Below, in pieces: positions 7,907 to 15,188 of a stretch of DNA of 33,018 nt. Every line of letters begins with the position of its first letter. Position 1 is the stretch's first letter. The position numbers were made by a program, and so were the translations under genes. The notes below the pieces were generated by a model. It had not been told where the DNA came from, made no database searches, and worked only from the letters and a program-made list of their open reading frames with translations. Source of the DNA: Bacteroidota bacterium (lineage in GTDB: Bacteria; Bacteroidota; Bacteroidia; Chitinophagales; Saprospiraceae); assembly GCA_011321935.1 (NCBI GenBank), contig DROJ01000248.1, positions 1 through 33,018 of the forward strand, given 5' to 3'.

Positions 7907-9223
7907 ATGAATTTTTTTGAAAAAATATTTGGCGGAAGCGAGTTGCCCAAGCAGCCCGATATCCGCTTCGGGCGCTACTCCGACATCTACCACACTGCCA
8001 GCCAGGACGAGGCATTTGACCGGGCAGTGCGCGACTTTGAGGACGAGAAATACCTTTCGGCCTACCGCGCATTTTTTTATTATCTGCAAAATGAGGAAGA
8101 AGGCAACGTGCGGGTGTGGGACGAAGGTGGAGAGGTAAGGTTCGAGCTGTTGCAAGGGTCGAAAAAAGTGGTGGGCTACGGCAATGAAAAAAAACTGCAC
8201 GCCGAGGCCAAAGTGGCCCGGGCGAACAAACTAAAAGCAAGTTTCATGCGGCGGCTGCTCGACGAAAACCACGAACTAAAATACAGCCGGTTCACCCTCA
8301 ATGACGACGATGAAATCACCATCGTTTTTGATACTTACACCATTGACGGCTCCCCTTTCAAACTCTACGCTGCCCTCAAAGAACTGGCCACCCATGCCGA
8401 CAAGCAGGACGACATCCTGATAGACGAGTTTAAGCCCTTGAAGCAGATCGAACGCAACGTGAAAAGGGAGATACCGGAGCAAGAAAAAGAGATCAAATAC
8501 AGGTACATCGTTTCACAAATCCAGGCCGCTTTTGATGAAATAGACAAGGGCAAGCTCAACATCGCAAAATACCCCGTTGCCATCACCTACCTGCTGCTCT
8601 ACCTCTGTTACAAACTCGATTACCTCACCAAACCGGAGGGCTACATGATGGAGGCTTTGGAGCGGATCCACCGCCTCGCATTTGCCCAAGACGGCAAAAA
8701 CGCTGCGCAAAAAAACCAGGTTTTACGGAAAGAATTCCAAAAGCTGCTGGACCGGCCAAAGGAGAAATTTTTTGCGGAAATGTACGAGGTCAGGGCTACC
8801 TTCGGCATCACCGCACCCATTGACCACCAAAAGGTCGGCCTCATCATCGAGCAAGAACTGGCCAACATGAAATGGTACCAGGAACAAGGCCACAAAACCA
8901 TCGCCCTTGCCATTCCGGGATTCATTGCCGGCCGCTGCCTCTTCTATTTTGCTGTGCCAAAACCCGACAAAGAACTTTTCCACTTCCTGCTGGAAATTCT
9001 CGAAGCCGATTATTTCCGCCAACTCGGTTTCCACGTTTACAACAACAACGGAAAACTGGACCAACGGGGCATCAAAAGGCGTATCCGCGAAATCGCCGAC
9101 CGCTGCGAAACCTGCCACCCCAACCTCTCCCCCAACCTTAAAAAATTGAATTTCAACTCCCTCCCAGAATTTGCCGAATCCTACTGCTGGATGATAAAAG
9201 AACTGGACTTGACGGGGAATTGA
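7907..9223 (+). CDS. Conserved protein of unknown function, YbjN-like N-terminus possible
   Basis: A 438-residue soluble protein without signal peptide or membrane segments. I do not recognise it with certainty. Residues of about 30-165 (DEAFDRAVRDFEDEKYLSAY and later DEITIVFDTYTIDGSPFKLYAALKELA) look like the alternating helix/strand fold of YbjN or type III-chaperone-like domains; this is a weak inference. The rest (about 190-430) is helical, with CETCHPNL near 400 as the only Cys pair. Normal codon use argues for a real gene. It is convergent with the response-regulator gene, and its TGA stop (9221-9223) is the first unit of the repeat hairpin that separates them. Confidence 0.8.
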   Translation: MNFFEKIFGGSELPKQPDIRFGRYSDIYHTASQDEAFDRAVRDFEDEKYLSAYRAFFYYLQNEEEGNVRVWDEGGEVRFELLQGSKKVVGYGNEKKLHAEAKVARANKLKASFMRRLLDENHELKYSRFTLNDDDEITIVFDTYTIDGSPFKLYAALKELATHADKQDDILIDEFKPLKQIERNVKREIPEQEKEIKYRYIVSQIQAAFDEIDKGKLNIAKYPVAITYLLLYLCYKLDYLTKPEGYMMEALERIHRLAFAQDGKNAAQKNQVLRKEFQKLLDRPKEKFFAEMYEVRATFGITAPIDHQKVGLIIEQELANMKWYQEQGHKTIALAIPGFIAGRCLFYFAVPKPDKELFHFLLEILEADYFRQLGFHVYNNNGKLDQRGIKRRIREIADRCETCHPNLSPNLKKLNFNSLPEFAESYCWMIKELDLTGN

Positions 9224-9399
9224 ATGGTTGAATGGTTGAATGGTTGAATGGTTAAATGGCTGAATGGCTGAATGGCTGAATGGTTGACAAAAGACCCGAT
9301 GGATTCATTCCATCGGGTCTTTTGTCAACCATTCAGCCATTCAGCCATTCAGCCATTCAGCCATTTAACCATTTAACCATTCAACCATTCAACCATTCA
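9222..9399. repeat. Hairpin with 8-bp tandem-repeat arms between convergent genes
   Basis: The centre is a perfect inverted repeat with 49-bp arms (9255-9303 and 9309-9357) around a 5-nt loop. The outer arms are 8-bp units: GGTTGAAT and GGCTGAAT variants on the left, their complements on the right. From the loop outward the left has three ATTCAGCC-type units, one ATTTAACC and then ATTCAACC units; the right has four, two and two. The arms therefore mirror each other in sequence and order but differ in copy number, as after slippage. The TGA stops of both flanking genes (9221-9223 and 9397-9399) belong to the terminal units. Confidence 0.92.
9284..9328. terminator. Probable bidirectional terminator at the hairpin core
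   Basis: TTGACAAAAGACCCGATGGA pairs perfectly with the inverted sequence at 9309-9328, giving a GC-rich inner stem with A-tract and T-tract (AAAAGACCC and GGGTCTTTT) on either side. It is placed to end transcripts from both the 7907 gene and the 9397-10077 gene. Confidence 0.7.
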
Positions 9400-10077
9400 G
9401 CCCACAAACTTATACCCCACCCCTCTTACCGAGTGGAAATACTTTGGTTTGCGCTGGTCTTCCTCAAAATATTTACGGAAGGAAAGGATAAAATTATCAA
9501 TGGTGCGGGTAGAGGGGAACACGTCGTAGCCCCAAACGGATTGCAGTATTTGGTGCCGGGAGACCACTTCGTTTTTCCGGTCAATGAGCAGTTTCAAAAG
9601 CATTGCCTCTTTTTTGGTAAGCAGGAAATCCCCTTTCACCCCTGTCGCCTCGAAAGTCAGGAAATTGACTTTGTTGCCTCCAAATTCATAGATTTCCGGC
9701 GTGTTTTCCGGTGCCTTGCTGGTACGGCGGATGAGGTTTTTTACCCGCAGCAAAAGCTCTTCGAGGTGGAAGGGCTTGGTCAGGTAATCGTCTGCGCCTT
9801 TTTTCAGGCCGGCTATTTTGTCCAAAGCAGTGTCTTTGGCAGTGAGAAAAATGATGGGCACGTCCATGTTGGTCAGGCGCACCTGTTCGCATATTTGGAA
9901 GCCGTCCATTTCGGGGAGCATGACATCGAGCAGGAGGAGGTCGAAATGCTGCGCTCCAAAATACTTTACCGCATCTCTGCCATTGCCCGTGGCAACCACT
10001 TCGTAACCTTCCAGTTCGAGGTTCATTTTCACCACGTCCCGGATATTTTCTTCATCTTCAACCAGCAAGATTCTCAT
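9397..10077 (-). CDS. OmpR/PhoB-family response regulator
   Basis: A 226-residue two-component response regulator. The receiver domain (1-120) has the acidic pocket (Glu7, Asp8), the phosphoacceptor Asp51 (LLLLDVMLPEMDG), Thr79 and Lys101 (YLTKPF). The C-terminal winged helix (about 130-226) ends with TRTIDNFILSFRKYFEED and FHSVRGVGYKFVG, diagnostic of OmpR/PhoB DNA-binding domains. It is encoded 71 bp downstream of the histidine kinase on the same strand, so the two should form one system. Target genes are unknown. The stop codon falls in the outermost unit of the tandem-repeat hairpin. Confidence 0.95.
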   Translation of the reverse strand: MRILLVEDEENIRDVVKMNLELEGYEVVATGNGRDAVKYFGAQHFDLLLLDVMLPEMDGFQICEQVRLTNMDVPIIFLTAKDTALDKIAGLKKGADDYLTKPFHLEELLLRVKNLIRRTSKAPENTPEIYEFGGNKVNFLTFEATGVKGDFLLTKKEAMLLKLLIDRKNEVVSRHQILQSVWGYDVFPSTRTIDNFILSFRKYFEEDQRKPKYFHSVRGVGYKFVG

Positions 10078-10148
10078 TGTTTTGAATTTTGAGTTTAGAG
10101 TTTTGAGTTTCTGGGACAGACCTGAAAACTGGAGGGAAAATACGGCCC

Positions 10149-11138
10149 CTACATCGGCAGTTCGATCTTGAAAACCGTTCCCTTTGGTTGGTTGTCCAAA
10201 ACCTGTATGCGGCCTTTGTGGGCTTTTACGATCTGGTTCACAATAAACAAACCAAGCCCGGTGCCTTTTGTTTTGCGGGTTTCTTCGTTGCCGATGCGGT
10301 AAAATTTATTGAATATGTTTTTCTTTTCCGCATCCGGCACCCCTATCCCCCGGTCTGCAATGGTCAATACGGCAAAAGAAGGCCGGGCGTCTAACCGGAC
10401 ATCAATTTCCGGCTTGCCGTCCGAGTATTTTACGGCATTGTCCACAAGGTTGTTGACGAGCAAAGCCATGCTGGAAGGGTCAACTTTTATCAACGGAAAA
10501 TTGTCCGCAGCCTCATAATTAAGCACGGCCTGAGGGTGGCGGTTCGCTGCTTTGGCAAGCAGGTCTTGCAGCATTTCGTCGAGGTTAACTTCCTCAAAAT
10601 GAGGCCGGTAGGCCGTTTCCAACTTGGCAGAAAGCAAAAGGTTTTCCACCAAACGGTGCAGGCGTTCATTCTCTTTCAAAGCAGTTTTTGCCAAATGGTC
10701 GGCCTTGTCTTTTGGCAGGTCGCGTTTCAGGAAAGTCTCCAATACCAACTGGATCGAGGCGATGGGCGATTTCAGTTCATGGGTGATGGCCAGCAAAAAA
10801 TTCCGCTGCTGTTGGCTGGCCGAAACCTCGCGGTGATAGCTTCCGTGAATGAACCACATGCCCGCTACCAAGGTCAAAACAAAAACGCTCGCCTCTCCAA
10901 AAACCATCCTTTCCTGCCTTTGGTATTCCCTTAAAAGGGCTTGGTATTGCCCTGTTTTTTCAAATTCGCCCTGCGGTATGATATGCCCTGCGGCAAGCAT
11001 TTCCGATTTCAGCAAATCTGCTTTTGCACGCAAGATCTCCTTGTTCTTCGACAGCAGCAACAAGGCCCACCAAGTGAAAGCCAACAGCATGTACACCATC
11101 ACGATGTAAGAAAAAAGCCGGAGTTTTTGCTTGTGCAT
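10149..11138 (-). CDS. Membrane sensor histidine kinase
   Basis: A 329-residue HisKA-type sensor kinase of the inner membrane. Two membrane segments (about 10-29 and 82-99) enclose a short periplasmic helix-rich loop of about 50 residues, too small for a classical ligand domain. The H-box is THELKSP (His120). The ATPase domain shows the N-box NNLVDNAVKYS (229-239), G1 DRGIGVP (262-268), the F-box NKFYR and G2 GTGLGL (292-297). It autophosphorylates His120 and should pass the phosphate to the regulator at 9397-10077. Similar two-TM kinases with a minimal sensor loop are common in Bacteroidota. The signal is unknown. Confidence 0.95.
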   Translation of the reverse strand: MHKQKLRLFSYIVMVYMLLAFTWWALLLLSKNKEILRAKADLLKSEMLAAGHIIPQGEFEKTGQYQALLREYQRQERMVFGEASVFVLTLVAGMWFIHGSYHREVSASQQQRNFLLAITHELKSPIASIQLVLETFLKRDLPKDKADHLAKTALKENERLHRLVENLLLSAKLETAYRPHFEEVNLDEMLQDLLAKAANRHPQAVLNYEAADNFPLIKVDPSSMALLVNNLVDNAVKYSDGKPEIDVRLDARPSFAVLTIADRGIGVPDAEKKNIFNKFYRIGNEETRKTKGTGLGLFIVNQIVKAHKGRIQVLDNQPKGTVFKIELPM

Positions 11139-11142
11139 TTTT

Positions 11143-11275
11143 TAAATTGAGAAATTGAGAAATTGGAAATTGGGAAATTGGGAAATTGAGAAATTGAGAA
11201 ATTGGAAATTGAGAAATTATCAAAACTGATTTTCAAGGTTCTCCAATTTCTAATTTTTCAATTTCTCAATTTCAT
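11143..11275. repeat. Tandem AAATTGAG-type repeat with inverted counterpart
   Basis: Upstream of the kinase start, 7-8-bp units such as AAATTGAG, AAATTGGA and AAATTGGG repeat about ten times (11147-11218). After a spacer near 11219-11240 the inverse motif follows (CAATTTCT, CAATTTCTCAATTTC at 11244-11275). The right arm is much shorter. The design matches the other tandem-repeat hairpins in this window with a different motif. It lies where the kinase promoter would be expected. Confidence 0.8.
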
Positions 11276-11302
11276 AAAATCTACTTCCCTTTTTTAAAAG
11301 GA

Positions 11303-11333
11303 AAAAGCCTTGAGGGGCGGCCTCAAGGCTTTT
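11303..11333 (-). terminator. Intrinsic terminator for the zinc-ribbon gene
   Basis: AAAAGCCTTGAGG pairs perfectly (13 bp) with CCTCAAGGCTTTT around a 5-nt loop at 11316-11320. On the minus strand the stem is followed by a T-tract. It lies 43 bp after the stop of the gene at 11377-12138. Confidence 0.9.
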
Positions 11334-11376
11334 ACAGACACCTCATCGAGGTCATCTTAACAAGGCTGCAATAAAA

Positions 11377-12138
11377 TTACGCCGCTTCTGCGGGTTCTTC
11401 CACCTTCTTTTCCAAGATAGTAGAATCCACCAATATCCGTCCGCAGTGTTCGCAAACGAGTACCTTTTTGCGCATCGTGGTCTCCAACTGAAGCTGCGGG
11501 GGCACCTTATTGTAACAGCCTCCGCAGGAACTTCTGTTCACCGTGACCACGGCCAATCCATTGCGGTACGACTTCCTTATTTTATCGTAAGCCTTGAGCA
11601 GGCGGGCATCAATTTTTTTCCGGGTACGGTCGCTTTTCCTGCGGAGTTTTTCTTCTGCTTTGGCCGTCTTTTCCTGTATCTTTTCCAGCTCTATTTTTTT
11701 GGCGGCCAAGTTTTCCTTTTTAGCGTTGAGACGTTCTTCGGTCGCATTGAAGGTCTCTTTTTTGGCCTCAAGCCCAACGGTCGCTTCCCTGATTTTTTTC
11801 TCAAAAAGCTGGATGTCCAGTTTTTGCATCTCCAGTTCCTTGGTCAGCGCCTCAAATTCCCGGTTGTTCTTTACGTTGTCCGACTGCTTGGTATAGCGCT
11901 CGATGAGCGCAGTCGCTTCTTGGATGTTGGACTGGTAGCGGCTGATTTCGATTTCAATGTCTTCCACCTGCTCGTGCATACGGCGGCGGCGGGTTTCCAA
12001 CCCGGCTATTTCGTCTTCCAGGTCACGCACTTCCATGGGGAGTTCGCCTTGAAGAATCCCCAGTTCATCTAGCTGGGAATCAACGAGTTGAAGTTGATAA
12101 AGGCCCTTGAGTTTTTCTTCAACAGTCAGTTCTGCCAT
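11377..12138 (-). CDS. Coiled-coil protein with C4 zinc ribbon (DUF164 family)
   Basis: A 253-residue cytosolic protein. Residues 5-185 are a long, highly charged antiparallel coiled coil (many Glu, Lys, Arg, with leucine heptads). Residues 200-235 form a zinc ribbon with Cys205 and Cys208 (CGGC) and Cys229 and Cys232 (CEHC), and the family motif NNREFEAL occurs at 91-98. This is the DUF164/CT398-like zinc-ribbon family, whose proposed partners are sigma-54 and secretion proteins in Chlamydia; its role in Bacteroidota is not settled. It follows the Nif3 gene on the same strand, a pairing common in this phylum. Confidence 0.88.
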   Translation of the reverse strand: MAELTVEEKLKGLYQLQLVDSQLDELGILQGELPMEVRDLEDEIAGLETRRRRMHEQVEDIEIEISRYQSNIQEATALIERYTKQSDNVKNNREFEALTKELEMQKLDIQLFEKKIREATVGLEAKKETFNATEERLNAKKENLAAKKIELEKIQEKTAKAEEKLRRKSDRTRKKIDARLLKAYDKIRKSYRNGLAVVTVNRSSCGGCYNKVPPQLQLETTMRKKVLVCEHCGRILVDSTILEKKVEEPAEAA

Positions 12139-12142
12139 TTCT

Positions 12143-12268
12143 TAATTGTTGATTGATGGTTGCTGGTTGTTGGTTGTTGGTTGTTAATTGTTGGTTGCCA
12201 ATAGCCCACATATCTGATAGCAACCAAGAACAAACAACCAACAATAAACAATTAACAACCAACAATAA
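12143..12268. repeat. Hairpin with GGTTGTT-type tandem-repeat arms
   Basis: The left arm (about 12143-12198) repeats TTGTTGGTTGTT-like units; the right arm (12221-12268) holds the inverse (CAACCAACAATAA, CAATTAACAACC). A 20-bp spacer near 12200-12220 forms the loop. The complement of the right arm follows the left arm in order (ATTGTTGGTT, GTTAATTGTT), with small insertions. The right arm ends next to the Nif3 TAA (12270-12272), and the left arm begins 4 bp before the zinc-ribbon ATG. Confidence 0.85.
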
Positions 12269-12269
12269 A

Positions 12270-13319
12270 TTATAAATAATTTACTGGGTTAGTGGTCGTT
12301 TTTGTAAAATGGAGCGCAAAAGTAGGAAATTTTCCGCTGATAATTTCACCTAAAAGTTCGATGGTAAATTGCTCGCTTTCGAAGTGGCCGATGTCGGCAA
12401 TCACAAGCTGCCCGTCGGCATCAAAAAACTCGTGGTATTTGAAATCCCCGCTCACAAAAACGTCGGCTTTTTGGCGCAGGGCATGGGGCAATAAAAAACT
12501 GCCCGCCCCACCGCAGACGGCCACTGTTTTCACAGGTTTGCCCAACAGGCGGGTATGCCGCACACAGCCCGTTTTCATTACTTTTTTCAGGTTTTGCAAA
12601 AAGCCTTTTTCTTCCATCGCCTCCGGCAAATCACCGATCAATCCCGAACCAATATCGGCGCAGGTATTCTCCAATTGTTGCACTTCCAGATAGGCATCCG
12701 GCGCATGTTGTTTTACCAAAGAAACAATCAGCGGCTGCAGCCCGGCAGCGAAGGTGACTTCCAGTTTTTTGCCTTCGTGGATGGTCTCGTTTTTATCAAT
12801 AAAAACCTGGTTTTCGCTGCTGTAATTGACGTTGGTGGCCCCAGCTTTCGGGAGGGCGGTCAACAGCCCGTTCACCGCTGCTGCGGGGATGTAGGCGTTC
12901 AGTTTTTTCGCCAGTTTTTTGGGTGCCAGAATGCGGGTGTTTTCCAGCGCCAAAGTCTCGGCAATTTTGGAATTTACCCCCCGGTGATACACGTTGTCGA
13001 GGTTGGTGTGGATGGCATAGATGGCCACGTCGTTTTTGATGGCTTTTATCACTGCCCGCTCCACGTAGTTCTTGCCGTTCAGTTTTTTCAAGCCCCTGAA
13101 AACGATGGGATGATGGGCAATGACCATGTTGCAGCCCAAGCTGATTGCTTCATCAATGACCTCCTCCGTGGCGTCGAGGCAGATGACCGCAGCTTTGGCC
13201 TCCCACGCAGGGTCGCCCGTGATGAGGCCCGCGTTGTCGTAGCTTTCTTGGTAGGAGGTAGGGGCAATGGATTCGAGGTGGGCGGTTATCTGTTTGATGG
13301 TTGGCATAGGCGTATTCAA
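12270..13319 (-). CDS. Nif3-like dinuclear metal-centre protein
   Basis: A 349-residue member of the Nif3/YbgI/YqfO family (annotated in some databases as GTP cyclohydrolase 1 type 2). The N-terminal half shows SYDNAGLITGD and the metal ligands in IAHHPIVF (His69, His70) and HTNLDNV (His104, Asp108). The C-terminal half shows CGGAGSFL and the ligands in IGHFESEQ (His312 and a nearby Glu). Between them (about 135-255) is the YqfO-type inserted PII-like domain, so this is the long form. An ATG five codons in (MPTIKQ) is an equally good start. Function is still debated: metal-dependent hydrolase or chaperone-like roles have been suggested. It sits upstream of the zinc-ribbon gene, probably co-transcribed across the repeat. 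Confidence 0.92.
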   Translation of the reverse strand: MNTPMPTIKQITAHLESIAPTSYQESYDNAGLITGDPAWEAKAAVICLDATEEVIDEAISLGCNMVIAHHPIVFRGLKKLNGKNYVERAVIKAIKNDVAIYAIHTNLDNVYHRGVNSKIAETLALENTRILAPKKLAKKLNAYIPAAAVNGLLTALPKAGATNVNYSSENQVFIDKNETIHEGKKLEVTFAAGLQPLIVSLVKQHAPDAYLEVQQLENTCADIGSGLIGDLPEAMEEKGFLQNLKKVMKTGCVRHTRLLGKPVKTVAVCGGAGSFLLPHALRQKADVFVSGDFKYHEFFDADGQLVIADIGHFESEQFTIELLGEIISGKFPTFALHFTKTTTNPVNYL

Positions 13320-13351
13320 ATATTAGTTCAGGTTCAAAAAAAACACAAAAA

Positions 13352-13489
13352 ACTTCCAGCATTTAGAGGCGATGCCTTTGCGTTGGGGGAGTGGGGGGAA
13401 AGGCGTTGACTCGGAAAAAATATCTACGAGTCAACGCCTTTCCGCCCGCTGCCCCAACGCAAAGGCATCGCCTCTTAGGCGCTGGAAGT
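13352..13489. repeat. Very long hairpin with 62-bp arms
   Basis: Arms at 13352-13413 and 13427-13489 pair almost completely around a 13-nt AT-rich loop. Differences are a three-base block plus one insertion near the outer end (positions about 13361-13363) and three single substitutions in the G-rich middle. Unlike the neighbouring hairpins, the arms are not tandem repeats. It occupies most of the gap between the SOD stop (13509) and the Nif3 start (13319), both on the minus strand. There is no T-run next to the stem. Confidence 0.92.
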
Positions 13490-13508
13490 TCTCCTTATTA
13501 ATCATTAA

Positions 13509-14138
13509 TCATTGCATCGCGCCCGGGTTGGCGTCGTTGTAGCGCTTGGTCACTTCCTTCCAATTGATAACGTTGAAGAAGGCAGACACATAGTCGGGGC
13601 GGCGGTTCTGATAGTTCAGGTAGTAGGCATGTTCCCACACATCAACACCGAGGATGGGCGTGCCCTTCTTCTCGGCCAAGTCCATCAGCGGGTTGTCCTG
13701 ATTGGGCGTGGAAGTGATGAACAGCTTGTCTTTGCTGTCGGTGCAGAGCCATGCCCAGCCAGAACCAAAACGGGTGGCCGCAGCAGTGGAAAACTCTTTT
13801 TTGAAATTTTCAAAAGAGCCAAAATCCCGCTCGATGGCCTTGCTGATGTTCATCTGTGCAGAAGGCTCGCCGCCGCCGTCGGGCGACATCACCGTCCAGA
13901 ACAGGGAGTGGTTGTAAAACCCGCCGCCGTTGTTGCGCACGGCAGTGCTGTATTTGGACACATTGGCCAAAATGTCTTCGATGGACTGGTCTTCGAGTTC
14001 AGTGCCAGCGATGGCTGCGTTGAGTTTGTTGGTATAGCCAGCATGGTGTTTCCCGTGGTGGATTTCCATGGTGCGGGCGTCAATGTGCGGCTCTAAAGCG
14101 GCAAAAGCATAGGGGAGGTCAGGAAGTTTAAATGCCAT
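13509..14138 (-). CDS. sodA: Superoxide dismutase, Fe/Mn family
   Basis: A 209-residue superoxide dismutase converting superoxide to oxygen and hydrogen peroxide, cytosolic (no signal peptide). The frame is open upstream to 14372, but the family start [11 protein letters not shown] is the ATG at 14138, preceded by AT-rich DNA. The four metal ligands are His27 (MEIHHGKHH), His77 (YNHSLFW), Asp166 and His170 ([13 protein letters not shown]). [10 protein letters not shown] resembles the NQDSPLM of manganese enzymes rather than the NAATP-type of iron enzymes, so manganese or cambialistic use is likely; the symbol is given on that basis. It stands alone between a long hairpin and the repeat island. 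Confidence 0.93.
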   Translation of the reverse strand: MAFKLPDLPYAFAALEPHIDARTMEIHHGKHHAGYTNKLNAAIAGTELEDQSIEDILANVSKYSTAVRNNGGGFYNHSLFWTVMSPDGGGEPSAQMNISKAIERDFGSFENFKKEFSTAAATRFGSGWAWLCTDSKDKLFITSTPNQDNPLMDLAEKKGTPILGVDVWEHAYYLNYQNRRPDYVSAFFNVINWKEVTKRYNDANPGAMQ

Positions 14139-14340
14139 GTTTTTTATGAAATTTTTGAGGCAGTCCGGCTGGCAGTTTGCGTTTTTTTTCATAAAACCAC
14201 TTGCCTGCAAACAGCGGAACTGCGGAAGTTTTTTAAAAAGACTGCGCAAGATAGGCAGCTTGTGAATTATTTTGGAAACGTTGGGAAAGGTATTTTGTTC
14301 GGGGCTGCGAATCGAGGTTTTTTTAGAGGAAAACAGGCTC

Positions 14341-14660
14341 CAGTTGACCCTTTCAGCAGGCTGCCTTGTCATCCGCTTTAGCGGAACTGCGGCGTCTGAT
14401 GTGCGGAAAACACAAAACCCCAGTTTCCCTTTTCAGCAGGCTGCCTTGTCATCCGCTTCAGCGGAACTGCGGCGTCTGGTGTGCGGAAAACTCAAAACTC
14501 CAGTTTCTCTTTTCAGCAGGCTGCCTTGTCATCCGCTTTAGCGGAACTGCGGCGTCTGGTGTGCGGAAAACTCAAAACTCCAGTTTCTCTTTTCAGCAAG
14601 CTGCCTTGTCATCCGCTTCAGCGGAACTGCGGTGTCTGGTGGGCGGCCAAGCATGGCTTC
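14341..14660 (+). repeat. 80-bp tandem repeat array, left block (4 units)
   Basis: Units start at 14341, 14421, 14501 and 14581, exactly 80 bp apart, with a few substitutions each; the fourth diverges after about 14646. Each unit contains TTTTCAGCAGGCTGCC, then the palindrome CCGCTTTAGCGG (or CCGCTTCAGCGG), then AACTGCGGCGTCTGG and GTGCGGAAAAC. A short remnant, AGCGGAACTGCGG, lies at 14213-14225. Because 80 is not a multiple of 3 and stops are rare, long spurious open frames cross the array. Confidence 0.95.
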
Positions 14661-14667
14661 ACAAATG

Positions 14668-14715
14668 ACGTTGCGGTTCCGCTAAAGCGGATGACAAGGC
14701 AGCCTGCTAAAAGGC
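14668..14715 (-). repeat. Inverted partial copy of the 80-bp unit
   Basis: This stretch is the reverse complement of the unit core: GGTTCCGCTAAAGCGG then ATGACAAGGCAGCCTGCT. Together with the left block it makes a large inverted repeat whose right arm ends about 90 bp before the GIY-YIG start. Confidence 0.88.
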
Positions 14716-14805
14716 AAGATCGGAATTTTGTGTTTCCCGAAGGGGAAATTCGTATTTAACTACTATTTTTACACGAAATTATTTTCTCCACAAAAAACAA
14801 TTACT

Positions 14806-15180
14806 ATGAAAAAGGCTTACTCCTTCTACGTTTACATCACCACCAATCCAAGAAAAAGCACTCTGTACACCGGCATGACCAACAACCTCATGCGGAGAAC
14901 GATTGAACATTTCCTCAACAGGGGCGACAAAGAATCCTTCGCAGGAAGATATTATTGCTACAACGTTGTCTGGTTCGAGTGGCATCAGTACGTGTTCAAC
15001 GCTATCGCCAGAGAAAAGCAAATCAAAAAAATGCCCCGTCCGGAGAAAGAGGCACTGATCTCGAAAATGAATCCCAAATGGGGATTTTACAACTGTGAAA
15101 TATGCGGCATGTGGCCGCCGAACGAGGAATTATTGGCTGCTATAAAAAAAGCTAAAAACGATGGAGCGGGCAATAAATAA
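14806..15180 (+). CDS. Single-domain GIY-YIG nuclease inside the repeat array
   Basis: A 124-residue protein of the GIY-YIG superfamily (UvrC N-terminal/YhbQ-like). The two halves of the motif are YVYI (8-11) and LYTGMT (20-25), followed by Arg30/Arg31, EHF (34-36) and the probable metal-binding Glu70 in AREKQIKK, so the catalytic set appears intact. NPKW (89-92) ends the core. A short tail holds CEIC (97-100), a Cys pair, and a Lys-rich end. The ATG at 14806 matches the family start (MKKAYSFYVYI) better than the in-frame ATG at 14728. No specific target domain is fused. 80-bp repeat units lie on both sides, the next one starting 9 bp after the stop. Single-domain GIY-YIG genes are frequent in Bacteroidota, but their roles are mostly unknown. 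Confidence 0.88.
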   Translation: MKKAYSFYVYITTNPRKSTLYTGMTNNLMRRTIEHFLNRGDKESFAGRYYCYNVVWFEWHQYVFNAIAREKQIKKMPRPEKEALISKMNPKWGFYNCEICGMWPPNEELLAAIKKAKNDGAGNK

Positions 15181-15188
15181 CAAAACCC

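Noticed and set aside
9280-10092. A 270-codon plus-strand frame opposite the response regulator
   Set aside because: Its first part is translation of the tandem repeat (HSAIQPF units) and the rest is antisense of a clear OmpR-type gene.
14139-14372. N-terminal extension of superoxide dismutase to 14372
   Set aside because: The extension reads into the repeat array and lacks a targeting signal; the family start MAFKLP is at 14138.
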